Assembly (NCBI GenBank): GCA_030248065.1
Contig: JASAMV010006729.1
Coordinates: forward strand, 27,463 to 91,462
Length of the DNA stretch: 64,000 bases
Origin: Rhynchonema sp. JSB1_4
Taxonomy: Eukaryota; Nematoda; Chromadorea; Monhysterida; Xyalidae
Direction of reading: 5' to 3'
The notes beneath the pieces were generated by a model that saw nothing but the letters and a program-made list of their open reading frames with translations, made no database searches and was not told where the DNA came from. This document shows, one piece after another, positions 1-12,097 of this stretch. The position numbers were made by a program, and so were the translations under genes. Position 1 is the first letter of the stretch. Each line of letters starts with the position of its first letter.

Positions 1-1819
1 GACAGCTGTTCAACATATTCGGCTGCGATTATCGCAAATACGTCGAACCGCTGAGCATCGATGAGGAACACAACGGTAGGCCGTCGGAAGACTACGACCC
101 ATCCAAGTCACCGTAAAAGGTATGTGTGATTAATACGATGAGATTAATAATTGAGAACGATAATTTGTGTGTTTTCTGTTTTTACGTCTTTTCGCTATAT
201 TTGGTCATCGTGACTTTTTGTTTGTCGCTCAATTTTTGTCCCTTGTCGGTAATCTCACCAATTATCAAATTGTGCGCGATCATATAATTTGTATGTACAT
301 AACACAGAGATTTAAATGAACACCACAGTTTGTTCTTTCTGGTTGCTACGGTTCTTTTTTCATGCTGGCTTTTTCTTTATCGCTGAAATTTGTGGTCCAT
401 CGCGATGTTTTTATGAATGATTAAATTGTGCGCGATCTTTTCATTTCAATGTAACACAGGCTAAAGTGAAAACCATAATTTGTGGCTGGTCCGTTACGTT
501 TTTTTGCTGTTTTTCTTCCCGACTTTTCCTTTGTCGCTCAATTTTTGTGCTTGCAAACTTGTGAATAATCAAATGGTGCACGATCCTTTTATTTGTTTGT
601 CTCGGGTCAAGTCTGTACGAATATCCACATAACTATAGTATGAACACAAGTTTATCACAATGAATGAACACATTAACAGGAAGCTGATTGTACTTTGTCG
701 TGTATCCGTATGCATAATACACATCGGTGTAATAAAACCCACACTGTATCACGGTCGCGCAGTGTGCAAACTTTTGGGCCACCCTACCCTAAAGTGAGAT
801 TAGGGGCGATGTGCACAAGGTGCAAGCGGTGCAAGTCGAAAATGAACCGTTTGCATAGGGGCGAGCTATACTTTACGTGCGCCCGTAATTCGCCCGTAAT
901 TCGCCCCTTCTCGCCCCTCTCGCCCGTCTCGCCCGTCGGGATGATTGGCCCTCTAATACCGCACTCTATTACGAATTATATTTTGCACTAGTGATTTCCA
1001 ATTGAGTGTGCCGCACATACAGAAAACAAACAGTTTTATGGCTTACTTCAAGCGGTTAGTATTGTAATACATATGCTGTTGCTGTCATGTTCTTGACCCG
1101 AAACTTGTCCGATCTGTGTATTAATGGTCTGATCTCTATCTCTGAGCACTTGACAAATTTTGTTACAAGTTTTCAAACACCCATGCCGGTCAGGTGTGCC
1201 CAGTTTTCAAAGCACCACTGTGCCTGTACTTTCATTAACTTGTCTGTTGTGAAAGTTTGAAGAAATCTGCTAAACCACCTTTGAGTTTCAGGTATAATCT
1301 TCGTGCTGCGCCTGTTACGTCTACTTCGCGTGGCCCGTCTACTCAAACTAGCGCGATACAGCAAATCACTCAAATCCGTTGCGGCTTCATTCGTTGCGAG
1401 CACTCACGATCTATTGATGTTCTGTATCCTGCTTGCAACCGGAGTGCTCTTCTTTGCCACCGTACTCTATTTTCTGGAATGTGATACTAATCCGAAAATG
1501 AAGGTTAGGTTTTTGAATTATGGATTCGCGTCAAATTCTTACTAAATTAAGATAAATTTTCATTGCAGAGCATCCCTCAGTCAGCATGGTTCTGTGTGAT
1601 CACAATGACTGTGGTCGGGTACGGAGACGTGGTTCCGGTCACTGCCGGTGGGTTGTTCTCTTGGACTTCATACTAAATCTGACTAGCTGATGTTTCACTC
1701 CAAATCGCGCAGGTGGCCAAATGGTGGCCGCATTCGCCAATCTGGCTGGAATGATGGTGCTCGCGTTTCCCATATCGATTGTCGTCGAGAACTTTACAAT
1801 CGCTCATAATGAAGGATGA
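1..1819 (+). CDS. Voltage-gated potassium channel (Kv family), 3' part
   Basis: Integral membrane potassium channel subunit; the 5' exons (S1-S3 and any T1 domain) lie before the window. Exons: 1-75 (tentative), 1292-1503, 1569-1647, 1713-1819. Exon 1292-1503 encodes the arginine-repeat voltage sensor S4 ([20 protein letters not shown]), the S4-S5 linker and S5. Exon 1569-1647 carries the pore loop with the selectivity filter TVVGYGD. Exon 1713-1819 encodes S6 ([18 protein letters not shown]) and stops 8 codons later. The first exon reads [17 protein letters not shown] and its donor at 76 leaves one base, which the acceptor at 1291 completes in frame, so it is probably the S3-S4 linker; it otherwise runs into a stop at 114-116. 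The cytoplasmic C-terminus is unusually short for a Kv channel. The Kv subfamily is not resolved. Confidence 0.85.
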
Positions 1820-2851
1820 AAGTAGAAATGTTTCCAGATGACTCCCCACTTGATTGAAAACTGTGATACGAAACGCACTTCTATCTTGACGTGTCCATGA
1901 TGTGTAGTGATTTACGTTGTTTCATGCGCGTTGCATGAATCTGAAAAGAGGCAAACTTATTGAATGTTCCGTCGTGTCATGTGCCAAAGATGTACAGTAA
2001 ACAGTACCAGCTGCAATTTTTGGCTGATTGAAGCCTGCGCCTGCATGCTCAATACAAGAGCCGGCAAAGCATGCAGGCTCGGCAGATGCATCACTGTGTT
2101 TGCTTGTTTTATGAGACATAGGTTTCAGTGTATTTTCTCTTTCTGAGATATTTGATTGTCTTGAAGGAGCTCTTGATTTTCTCGAGTTTTATCGATTTGT
2201 AACAATTTTTCGCACAGTTTTTGTGGAACATTTACAAAAGAAAGAAGAACGTCTCATCCGGGACTTATCTTGCAATTGAAAAGTTACAGTTTTTGCGTTG
2301 TTCGTAACACCGATATAGGAATTTGCAACGCCTAAAGGGGCGATCACGGGCTCGTTAAAAATGTTACGCAACAACTGACCCGAAATTCTGAATCAGCGCC
2401 GAAGCTAGACCCCGGATACCAATTTTGAGCCAAATCGGTGACATGACATCAATTTGTGTATGAGCTCTGAGGTTTTTAGCAGGGCCACGTGACCTAATGA
2501 ACACCGGATTCGGATTCTCCGACACGAATTACCCCTGGTCCATTTTGCACCATTTATGTTCCAACTGAATTTACCTTGGTCCCCCTGATATGAATTTTTG
2601 GACCGGAGCGGAACGTGTTGCAGGTGACTGCTTCCGTGTATACGGACGGAACTGAATAATGGAAACTGCATGCTAAAGGTTGCCTGATCAATCAGCTTCG
2701 GTAAGTAATCAGCGTTTTCTAGGCGTTCGGACAAACATATGGGAATACAACAATAACCTGTGACTCACAATTACGAATGAAAAGCTTGAGCATTTACCCA
2801 TATTTTTTCTCGAATAAACACACTAAGCCTACAAATGTAAACTGTAACAAC
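1820..2851. other. Intergenic, no gene recognised
   Basis: Short open frames occur on both strands (for example 1922-2146 and 2405-2734) but none has a recognisable motif, signal peptide or splice context. No inverted repeat was seen. Confidence 0.5.
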
Positions 2852-3735
2852 ATGACCAAAATGAAACGCGTATTGATTCTCTATTTGCTGCCATTTGTTG
2901 TCCGCTCAACAGAGACGTCTTCTGACACGCACCAGTTGAATCGCGATTTGTGTCACAATCAAACGCAATTCAACCATAATTTCGGCTATCAACTGTACTA
3001 TTTCTACCACCAAGGAATCTGCTACAGTAATCACGAGAAGGAAGCCTCTTGGCTGGAGGCACAGCGAGCGTGCACAAAGTTGAGCACACGTGACCTCGGC
3101 AAGGGGTCGCTGGTCACAGTTGAAACTTGGGAGCTTCTCGCAGTAATATTGTATGAAATTAAAACTTTTGAGGTTTGTAACAACTTTAATATCATGGTAT
3201 TCGATTTGAATTGTGGAAAAGCAAAACAAAAAGCTTTTCATTCACTGTGCAGAGATCTTGGATTGGCGGGCACGCGCCTGAAGAGAGTGGATGTGATCAA
3301 AAAGACGACTTCCAGTGGGTGACTGACAACAGCACATTGCGGGACAACCTGTGGCTGTGGTATCAAGGTAACGACCAAGGTGAACATGGGAAACCTGATG
3401 GTTCAGGCAATTGCTGTCTGTTTGTAAGCTTGACAAAAATTGGATTGCACAATGATGACTGCAATTCCACTCTGACGAATTTCATCTGCCAACAGTCGCT
3501 GCATGCTTCTGCTAATATCAGCAAAGCTTCACCTGATCATGTCAGGTTGGCGGGAATTAACAGGATCAACATGCTCAAGATTGCTTTTGTGTTCGTAATC
3601 TTTACTGTTATTGCTTTATGCGCAATCGGTATGAGATGTGATGTTAAAGAAAAGGGCGTTATTGATCGCAAAACCGTCTACAAGCTCGTTTGCTTCAGAA
3701 AACCTTTTTTAACGTTCGAACTCAAACGATCCTGA
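2852..3735 (+). CDS. C-type lectin domain single-pass membrane protein
   Basis: Two exons, 2852-3172 and 3253-3735, joined phase 0 across an 80-bp GT-AG intron; 267 residues. A signal peptide begins MTKMKRVLILYLLPF; the open frame extends up to an ATG at 2777, but 2852 or 2861 puts the hydrophobic core at the N-terminus. The middle is a C-type lectin fold: WLEAQRAC in the first helical part, then WIGG, FQWVTD, LWLWYQGND, a KPD triplet where classical sugar binders have EPN or QPD, NCC, an HNDD in place of WND, and the final FICQ cysteine. A C-terminal hydrophobic segment (MLKIAFVFVIFTVIALCAIG) followed by a basic tail predicts a type I surface protein. Nematodes have many such clec genes, so the ligand cannot be inferred; the altered EPN and WND positions suggest calcium-dependent sugar binding may be changed. 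Confidence 0.85.
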
Positions 3736-4190
3736 TATCCTAAACTTCTCAAAAATTTGTGCGTCGGTTCTTCCTCCAGGAGTGTTTTGTCGGCAAATTA
3801 CATTTTCGTTATAATCTTGCTTATCAAAATAGAGTTTTGTCATAAAGCAAACGCAATACTTGAATAAAACTATTTTTTGATCTGAAAGTGTTGCTGAACT
3901 ATACAATACTAAATATTGTTATAGGCAATCCGCCAGCTCATGGCACTCAACACACACAGGCTGCACGCTACATTACTGCCATCAATGAATGCCTCTATTC
4001 TCTGCAGATGAGTTGAAACATCCTCAAATTTTGCAACAGTGCAGAGAAGTGTTATATCAAGCAGCAAATGAAAACTGAATAAATTAAAAAGCGGTCATCA
4101 AAGTATGACATTCGCCCAAAGTGTACGTTTTGTTTAGAAAATGGCGTGTGCTGCTGCATGCGCTGTGCGTGTAAAAAGTGCCATGAGCCG

Positions 4191-4583
4191 ATGGATTGCC
4201 TATATAAGTTTATTTTCATTGTTTTATTGGTTTATGATGTTTCAAGTGCACGCATAAACCTAAATGAACAGAAACAACTTCATTCACCCGATGTTTCACT
4301 TTCTACCGAGAATGATCACATAATTTCTTCGTCGTGTCGTGTCCCCACCATTGTTCCCCATTCCATCCGCTTGGGGCATCGCCTCAATGGGCACAAGCGA
4401 TCGCGTCATTTTGCGATCCAGCAGCTGCTTCCTCATCAACTGACGAATGTTCAGGAATGCTTCCGGCAGAATGAACGATGTTGGCTGAAACAACGGGTGA
4501 AAAATTTTTGCACCGTTCACAAAGGTTGGCTGATTGTGCTGCCCAAAGTTTTGCCACATGACATAATGTCTGTTTGCCTGTGA
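4191..4583 (+). CDS. Putative small secreted protein, uncharacterised
   Basis: Open frame of 130 codons from the ATG at 4191; an in-frame ATG at 4146 would add 15 Cys-rich residues. It starts with a credible signal peptide (MDCLYKFIFIVLLVYDVSSA) and later has a dibasic GHKRSRH site, so a processed secreted peptide is possible, but no family is recognised. The minus strand is also open across 4296-4559, so the coding strand is uncertain. The stop codon at 4581-4583 lies inside the 8-bp target duplication of the transposon that follows. Confidence 0.35.
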   Translation: MDCLYKFIFIVLLVYDVSSARINLNEQKQLHSPDVSLSTENDHIISSSCRVPTIVPHSIRLGHRLNGHKRSRHFAIQQLLPHQLTNVQECFRQNERCWLKQRVKNFCTVHKGWLIVLPKVLPHDIMSVCL

Positions 4584-4584
4584 T

Positions 4585-5643
4585 CAGGGTTGAAAAATTT
4601 TTTTAATTAACGAGCTTTTTTCTTAAAAAAAGCATTGTATTCTCTAATGTATTGTAGCATGCCGTACAACGTATTTTGATGCATCTAATGTCGTATGTCT
4701 GACATACGACCATCAAAATATCGATTACAGCCGGGCCTGGATCGCAGGATCGCCCATGCCGCCCCACACAAGCAGCCCCTTCCTTGCATGTAACAGGATC
4801 GACTTTGGGATGTTGGTGGATCGCCCTGGGGTGGTGGAGGATCGCCCTGGGGTGGTGGTGGATCGCCCATCTGCAGTTTCGTACATTTGGCCTAAATTAC
4901 ACTTTGGTTCACATTTCTCTTCCCATTTATTTATTCCATGCGCGACATATGTATTCAATATGCATGACAATGAGAAATCAAGAAAATATCAGCACCCTTA
5001 TAAAATTCATTAGACAGCCTGAACATGGAAATAGATATCTTGAAAAAAAGAAACATAAAGCTGGATGACAATAATGAAACATCTAATGAGTTATAACTCA
5101 CAATGAGTTATAACTTACAATGTTGTGTTAGTTAATCCGTTTGGATCAAAGTGCTGCACACTGTGTTTATTTGCTCTTTTTTTCGTCATTATCACAAGGT
5201 TTGCATCAAGAAGGCGATCCTACACCACCCCCAAAACCAAAAGGCGACCCAAAACCGCCCCGAAATCTTTATTTTCCACTTAACTCGTCAAAAACTGACA
5301 GGTCGATCCTGTTACATGGTAAATTCGAAAACTACAAAGAGAAAAGGCGATCCTTAACCGCGCTTTCTTACAGCCCAAATCTTGCGTGTCAGATCGACTT
5401 TGCGCGCCCGGTTTTGCACCAGACCTGCGTATATACATGTGTAGTAGCATGCAGTAGTACATTATCGGTGCCACATCACTATAAAAGACCAGCACCGCGC
5501 ATCCCTGTACGGATTTGGGGACAATACAGGGCGCCGCGGGTGGCCTTTTTGGGCAACTTTTTTTTAATAAAAAAAGCAAATCTGAGTTTCAAAAAAAATT
5601 TTTTTTTAATTTTTTAATTAACCACTTTTTTGAAACAGCCCTG
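4585..5643. mobile_element. hAT-like non-autonomous element, 1059 bp
   Basis: Bounded by a perfect 8-bp duplication CCTGTGAT at 4577-4584 and 5644-5651. The ends read CAGGGTTG and, in reverse complement, CAGGGCTG. Both subterminal regions are A/T homopolymer runs with AATTAA. An internal inverted pair, CATGTAACAGGATCGAC at about 4787 and its complement at about 5302, plus repeats of GGATCGCCCTGGGGTGG (about 4818-4866), lie in the body. The open frames here are repeat-derived and no transposase is present. Confidence 0.8.
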
Positions 5644-5651
5644 CCTGTGAT

Positions 5652-6135
5652 GAATAATGGAATGTTGTTGTTGTAACTTAGCGTCACCCCACTGCTTCAT
5701 GTTCGTTTCACTTATTCTTATGTATTGCACGCACGTCTAGACCAATGAGCAACAAGTCATGTGATGCACTTGAACTACATTTGGTAGTGAAACACCCAAT
5801 CACCTTTCGTATGAAACTTGTACATGTCCAACATCGGGTGACAACAAAGTGTGACGACTGTGAATAGTGGTGACGTGACAAAAGTTAAACTGAGTCACAA
5901 TGCTTGTTCATTTTCGGTTGGTCGTGCGTGTGTGATGAAAAGACTAGGGCCGCACTCAGACAAACGCGAAAAGCGAAAAGTTCAGCACAACAGCAACTTC
6001 TTAAAGCGGGAAACCGTATATCTCATGCTTGCTTTTCTACTACGCAGTTAGATTGTTCATGTCTAACGGTCACAAAAACAACGATCAAACTAGATAAACC
6101 ACGTTAAAACTGTCAGAATTTATCTTTGAAAAGTT
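5652..6135. other. Intergenic, nothing recognised
   Basis: Unique-looking sequence between the hAT-like element and the foldback element. Short open frames at 5851-6107 have no features. Confidence 0.4.
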
Positions 6136-6356
6136 GCTTTCAGGAACAAACGCGAGCTTGTGCCGACTTACGCTCATCCTTTTGACCATGAAAGGCAGTG
6201 AGACTGAGACAAGAACCAGCTCGCTGACAGATGAAACCTTTGTGAAAGATTTCACACGTGGCTGTTGGTTGACGAGCTGGTTGGATTCCCTACTGCTGTT
6301 GCCTGATCAAAAGGGGGAGCGTAAGTCGGCACAAGCTCGAGTTTGTTCCCGAAAGC
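6136..6356. mobile_element. Foldback/MITE-like element, about 221 bp
   Basis: The two ends are imperfect inverted repeats of about 60 bp: GCTTTCAGGAACAAACGCGA at the left, matched by the complement of GAGTTTGTTCCCGAAAGC at the right, and both arms contain GAGCTTGTGCCGACTTACG. The middle carries an open frame with no similarity I recognise. No convincing target duplication was seen, so the superfamily is unassigned. Confidence 0.7.
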
Positions 6357-9332
6357 AAATTTTTAAAAATTAATTCTCACACTTTAAACGCATTTCATTT
6401 TGTTTGAACGATGTTTTTGTGATCACTCATCGTATATAGTCACATTTTATTGCAAAAGGCCGGATTCTGAGAGCATGCGATATCCGGTTGCCCGGTTTAA
6501 CCACGGACCTAAACCACAGTGATGCTCAAACAAAATGTTTCAGAGGCTGTTTGGCGTGCGCTGTGGATGATGACTACGCTAAAAAAACTTTTTGCTTAGA
6601 TGAAGACTTGAACCAACCATAGGTGCTTGCATTGCGCGTCTCTCACGTTCCGGGATTACGGTAGGTCGCGTATTTTGCATCAGAATCGGAATCGATGTTA
6701 CCGCCGCACTGAGACACCCGAAAAATAGACATATTGACAAATTGGTGTAGTCGGTCATGTCGTGTTGTTGCAAGTATGATTGGCGGTATGCGGTTTCATG
6801 CGTTCAGGCAACGCATTATGCACCGATTGTGGATAATATTGTGCACCGCACTGAAAACAGGTACAGTTATTTACCGTACTGTATGATACATACATTATGT
6901 CCTGTATAATGTAATTTTAATTTTCCGGCTTCTACTATATATGTAAACCAAAAGGAAGAGTTTCTGTCACATTTTTTCATTATTCGGCATTACATATTTG
7001 CACAATAATTTGAATGACGCACCGTGCCTTGATGTGCAATAAGCGCTTGGTTACGACGACAAATAAAATGGCAGCAAGCCATAGAAATTCATGATTAGCC
7101 AAAAATAGGCATGACCTGGTCGAAGGGTTCGTTTATCAGACAAAACGGGACTGAGCTGCATTTTTACGCTTGCGTGGCTGTACGCGGTGGTATACATCAC
7201 AAAACGCCGCATGCATGAGCAGAGCACAAAGTCTCTCTCGCCAATTTGTTTGACGAAAATAAAGTTTCAAAACAGCCAGCTTTTACTATTCTATCCCGCC
7301 GAAACAGCCAGGAAGCACCCCTGACAGAATGACCGATGCTTTTGTTTATGATGTGCTTGCAAAAGTCAAAGCCGCACTTTGATGGGTTGTTATCCTAGCT
7401 GTCATATGTGCGCAGCTATTACGTTACTTTGCTTTTGTAGCTAAAACGGTCGGGCTCTATCATTGTGGTAACTGGTACTGCAGGACAATGCCGGTAGGTG
7501 GTCGGGATCTAAAGTTTTGATGTCAAGCGCTGTCATATTGAGCGACATCAAACTTGGTGATCGGATCGGATCGGATGTGATTTGCCTTGGTCCCGGCTTT
7601 TTTGAATCGAGGAAATTAAGGAATTTAGGGATACCATGCCACTAATTTCGATCAGCGTAAAAGATGTTCCCCGACCTAAGATGAATAACTACTAACAAGC
7701 TGGACGAAACTTGTGGCACCAGTAAATTTTTTAATATCCTCATGCAAATATCACGCACCTGGGTACCAAGGCAAGCCACATCCGATCATCCAAGTTTGGT
7801 ATCGCTCATTACGTGTTGGACATTTATCATTCAAACAGATGCATCTCGCGACATTATATCACAGGTTACTGAATCTGATGCCAGTGTGCGCAACTCGAGG
7901 ATGATTAATGTGCAGCACAATTAGTGAGTCTATGTGTGCGGTGCAATGCAACATTAACAGAAATGAGTTGATAACGTTCAGTTGAATATGTCAGACTGAC
8001 CAGTTAATCATGCGCAAAGGCTGACCATTTCATATTACAGATTGCCACTCAAACTGTGCATTCGGATGGCCAGCCGAAGGTGCGCTGGTTTCACGTTCAC
8101 AATTGCACAATGGAGTCGTGCTGGAAAACTCATTTCCCCAACATCCGACCGGTCACATCGGCTCTCAGCAGGCCACCGGCAGTCACGGCGAAATGCCTGC
8201 ATGGTGTAGGAAAACCAGCAAGCTCAGCTGTACATTCATAATTAATGGAGTTGGGGTTGGATGGCGATGGAATTGTTTGTTTGCACACATGTGGCCCTTG
8301 AAGTGTTCAGATTCTGACGCACAGGGACCGAGCAATGGAGAATTTGATTCAGAAGGTATATTTTGAAAACATCTAGAGACAAGTGGAATTGAAGCCGTCA
8401 CAGACATATAAACAAGCTCGGCAAACAGCACAACTGGTCAGCCATGCTGGTTAGCCGCGCGTAGCGCATAGCTTTCGCATTACTTTCGATCTTGATTGAG
8501 ACCCAGCTAACATCACGGTGGTGTATCGGGTTGCAAAAAATGGATGGAGCCAAGATCGCAAACACGAAAACACGGACATTAAAAAACTGTCAATTGCCGC
8601 CCATTCTTCACGGTGGCAAATGGTCTTTGCAGTGGTTAATTCAGCGTGGAAAAATGAGGACTCTTGTGAATGAGCGTTTGACCCATGCTCAAATTCAAAC
8701 GAAACGCTCGGATGAAGACAGACTGACATAGAAATGTTTTATACCTACTGTACATATCTGAACATATAATCGCTTCACTGCGTGCACTGAGTGAGAAACC
8801 AATCTGGCGATCCTATCCTACAGCCCTCAAACATAAATTTCAGAAAGCCGGAAGTATGAAAAGTGAAAAGAGTATCTCACCCGTGAATGTGCAGTTTTTT
8901 TACCGAAAAGTCGAACTGAAGTGTGTCAAGAGCTCTCAACCTCAGACAGGCCGCAGGAAGCAAAAGTTCCTCCGCATAAAATATTCAGTGACCTGCATAT
9001 CGCCGTATATTGTAGACCGTGAGAATACAAACAAAATTTGGGGGTGTGACAGCAAAAATAACACAATCAACAGTTTTATTAACTAAATCAGATATTTCAA
9101 CTTGCTTGACGCTTCCAAAACGTTATTTGTCAACCGTGTGGTGCGGCGCACGCAAACTTGTGGTATTTTTTCGGCCCAAATCCGCCCAAAACCACAAACA
9201 AGCCCACGTCTATTCAATGAACCAAATAAATGTGTTCTCACTCACTCATGCATGAAATGGCACAGGAAGGCACCTACACACGCGTGAAATCTTACCAAAA
9301 TTTGAGTCAACGACACTTTCATGTTACACATA
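6357..9332. other. 3-kb stretch with no confident gene
   Basis: No domain is recognised. The best candidate is 8041-8366 (+), preceded by an AG acceptor in TATTACAG at 8040; two frames stay open there for 200 to 320 bases, but neither connects in phase to a good upstream exon. Other frames (6579-6773 minus, 8451-8729 minus, 8492-8731 plus) show no motifs. Confidence 0.4.
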
Positions 9333-10356
9333 CAGTATTTTCTCCTTCAACGTTGTACTTTAATATTTTTTCAGCTGAAAAAATATTTTTGTAATCGCTG
9401 TGCTTTGCATAGGAGCATTGATTTTTTCATATTGAAAGATTAAAAAATATTACAAAATGCTGGGTGCGCGCTTGGTACTTAAGCGGACGCGCGCGGAGCG
9501 CTTTTTTCAGCTGAAAAAAGATTAAAAAATATTACAAAACCGAGAGTGACTTTTTCATTTTTTTCGTATTTTATGCATGTTTTTTAAACTTAAATTGATG
9601 TTTCAATTGCAAAGTGACTGGTATGAAGCAAGTCATGAAACAACAGTGGGTGTCCCAAAAAAAATTCGGACTAACGAATGTGCAAATTCTGGGAAATAAC
9701 ACGATCTAAACTTGACCAAAAACAACGTAATGGCCCGACGTTGTTCTAAATTCGATCTGACCGGTCAAGTTTTACTGTTTTGTGAGTTACAGTTGGTTAA
9801 AAACTTGATTGGCTACTTGATTTCTTGAGTGTTATTTATCATGATAACGTTATGCTCGTTGAAATATTGTGAATGTCATGATACACGTAATCATGGCGAA
9901 TTGGATCATGATTCAGGACAGAGAGATTCTACCCCAGATTTTTGTGCATGATTTGCGACCTTTTTGTTTTTGGTCAAGTTTAGATCGTGTTATTTCCCAG
10001 AATTTGGACATTCGTTCGTCCGAATTTTTTTTGGGATACCCACTGTTCTTTCATGACTTGCTTCATACCAGTCACTTTGCAATTGAAACATCAATTTAAG
10101 TTTAAAAAAACATGCATAAAATACGAAAAAATGAAGAAGTCACTCTCGGTTTTGTAATATTTTTTAATCTTTTTTCAGCTGAAAAAAGCGCTCCGCGCGC
10201 GTCCGCTTAAGTACCAAGCGCGCACCCAGCATTTTGTAATATTTTTTAATCTTTCAACATGAAAAAATCAATGCTCCTATGCAAAGCACAGCGATTACAA
10301 AAATATTTTTTCAGCTGAAAAAATATTAAAGTACAACGTTGAAGGAGAAAATACTG
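9333..10356. mobile_element. Tc1/mariner-like element with about 390-bp terminal inverted repeats
   Basis: TA dinucleotides flank CAGTATTTTCTCC at the left (9333) and its complement GGAGAAAATACTG at the right (ends 10356). Complementarity runs inward for nearly 400 bp per arm (about 9333-9726 and 9968-10356), leaving a unique centre of about 240 bp. Each arm has two TTTTTTCAGCTGAAAAAA palindromes and a GCGCGC-rich block beside TACTTAAGCGGACGCGCG. No transposase is present. The transcript would be almost entirely self-complementary. Confidence 0.85.
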
Positions 10357-10358
10357 TA

Positions 10359-11097
10359 TTGATATAACACCAGAAAGTGCATTTTTGCCAGTGACGTGGC
10401 TGCTTGTTAGCCAAACGGCATGGCCGTTTGGTCGGCATATAATTGCGTTTTATGAACTCAAAAGAACGGCACCTGAGATGCAGTCGATCCTCCTTGTAAT
10501 GAACCTCCAGTGAATATCTCTCTGTATAGTGAACGAGTATCCATGTCCAGAAGTTCCCGCGTTATGACTGTCTATATAGCGGATATTTCTTTATTCTGCA
10601 TAGTGAACGACCTCGCCGTCCGAGTGGTTGCTTATGTTCCGAAACGCCTGAGCTTGGTGAACAAAATGTGAGCGACCACAAACCGCTCAGCTCACAACTT
10701 GAGCTAGACAGCCAATGAGATGCGCCTGGTATAAACCAGTTGTGAAACGCCATGCTGTGCAGAGGGTCGACTGTAGTACATGCATAACTAATGAAATTAC
10801 ATCTGCAGAGAGCCCTCGAAAATGGCACGTGCACACGAGGAGAAATCCGTCAATTTGAATGTCAGCCAAACGCAAAAAATGGCGTCATTTGCAAAAACAT
10901 AATCTCCGATTAGTTATTCCAGCACGAAATTTAGGCAGTTGCGCAATTGAAAACCGAGATCACAAAAATTTTGCTGTCTTGCCCTTCGTGGATATCACTG
11001 AGTGTTTCGGAAATGAAAGAAAACTACTCGTTACTCAAAATTGATGTCAAAAACCTAAATAGGGATGGGGATAAATTTTCATCTTTTGCCTTGTTGT
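10359..11097. other. Intergenic 3' of the MSP gene
   Basis: No gene seen. At about 10480-10605 the sequence GAACCTCCAGTGAATATC and TGTATAGTGAACGA, with TATAGCGGATAT further on, resembles the ends of pogo/Tigger-type elements, but no partner repeat was found, so this is only a suspicion. Confidence 0.35.
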
Positions 11098-11714
11098 TCA
11101 GGGGTTGTACTCGATCGGCAGGTTCTTGCGACGCACCATGCCGTCACCCTGCAAAATCAGGGTTTGTTTGGTTGTGTAAGCATCAAGATTGAATCAGTGA
11201 AACGATCTTCGAACCTGGAACCATTCGCGACGGAACTGCTTGGCGGCGCCTTCGGGTGCATTCGTCCATTCGAACGAGATGCGATCGTTGTTGGTGTCGG
11301 CCGTCGCTGCAAATCACAGATCACCATTCAACCATATCCAGTCCATCCCTAACGAGCGACCAACCGAAGTTGAACGGCTCACACGAGATGGTGAGCATTT
11401 GCGCCTCCTTCGGGTCCAGACATCCGCAGGGCGGTTGGACGTTGATGCGCTGCATGTTGGTAGTCTTCAGCGCCCAGCCGATTCGATGCGCACCGTTGTT
11501 CGTGATGCGAACGTTGTACACCTGTAGTCTCAGCGAAATACTAGTGAAACAGGTGTCAGTTTGATAGAAAATGCCGCGCAAGACTGAATTGTCGGCAACG
11601 AACTACCGTAACCCATCATAAAGAGCAACCAACGTTTTTCTCGGTGAACGGCGCGTTGTAGACGATCTTCCTGTCTGGCTCGGTGATGATGTCGGCGGGC
11701 ATTTGCGCAGACAT
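11098..11714 (-). CDS. msp: Major sperm protein (MSP)
   Basis: Complete gene of four exons read on the minus strand: 11634-11714, 11365-11521, 11215-11306, 11098-11148, giving 126 residues (family length about 127). The product polymerises into the cytoskeleton that drives amoeboid nematode sperm and acts as an oocyte-maturation signal. Exon 1 gives [20 protein letters not shown] and APFTEKN; exon 2 [25 protein letters not shown] and CGCLDPKEA; exon 3 [18 protein letters not shown] and KQFRREWFQ; exon 4 [16 protein letters not shown]. These match the MSP immunoglobulin-like fold along its whole length. Introns are short (112, 58 and 66 bp), and reading through the 58-bp intron would give a truncated frame. 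The start was chosen because the frame aligns from the MSP N-terminus. Confidence 0.95.
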
Positions 11715-11806
11715 GATGGCTGGATGGATTGGGCTCGGTTGGGGAAGGCAAATGTGGTGCACATAAGGATCAAGATGATGAATGAAGCTAATTCTGGAAA
11801 TCGCTG

Positions 11807-11818
11807 CCTTTTATATCC
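11807..11818 (-). promoter_or_regulatory. Candidate TATA box for the MSP gene
   Basis: On the minus strand the sequence reads GGATATAAAAGG, about 93 bases upstream of the MSP ATG. Position and match fit a core promoter; no start-site data are available. Confidence 0.45.
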
Positions 11819-12097
11819 TCTGCTCTCATGCCACTACCCCCGGGAAAAACGAAAACCGTTTTTCAGGCATAATGCATACTGCATGTGCGTAATTTTCTGC
11901 ATTCAGTTTTTTATTCAGTTTGTTTTCCTGGTGTGGCTGGGAGTCTATTTGTTAGCCAAGGCAAGCGAACAAAAACTGCTCACCACAACTTGTGTGGGTG
12001 GGTGGACCGCAACGGGAGTAAAAAAGTAAGGAGAAGTTGGCTCAAAGAAAAGAAAATAAAAAAACCAATAAAATTCGCCGTTTTTTTCGAAAAATCG

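Noticed and set aside
114..125. AAAAGGTATGTG donor-like site after the stop at 114-116
   Set aside because: No frame is open up to it, so it cannot be the coding donor; the weaker site at 76 fits the channel phase.
2906..3241. 111-codon minus-strand frame
   Set aside because: Antisense shadow of the C-type lectin exons.
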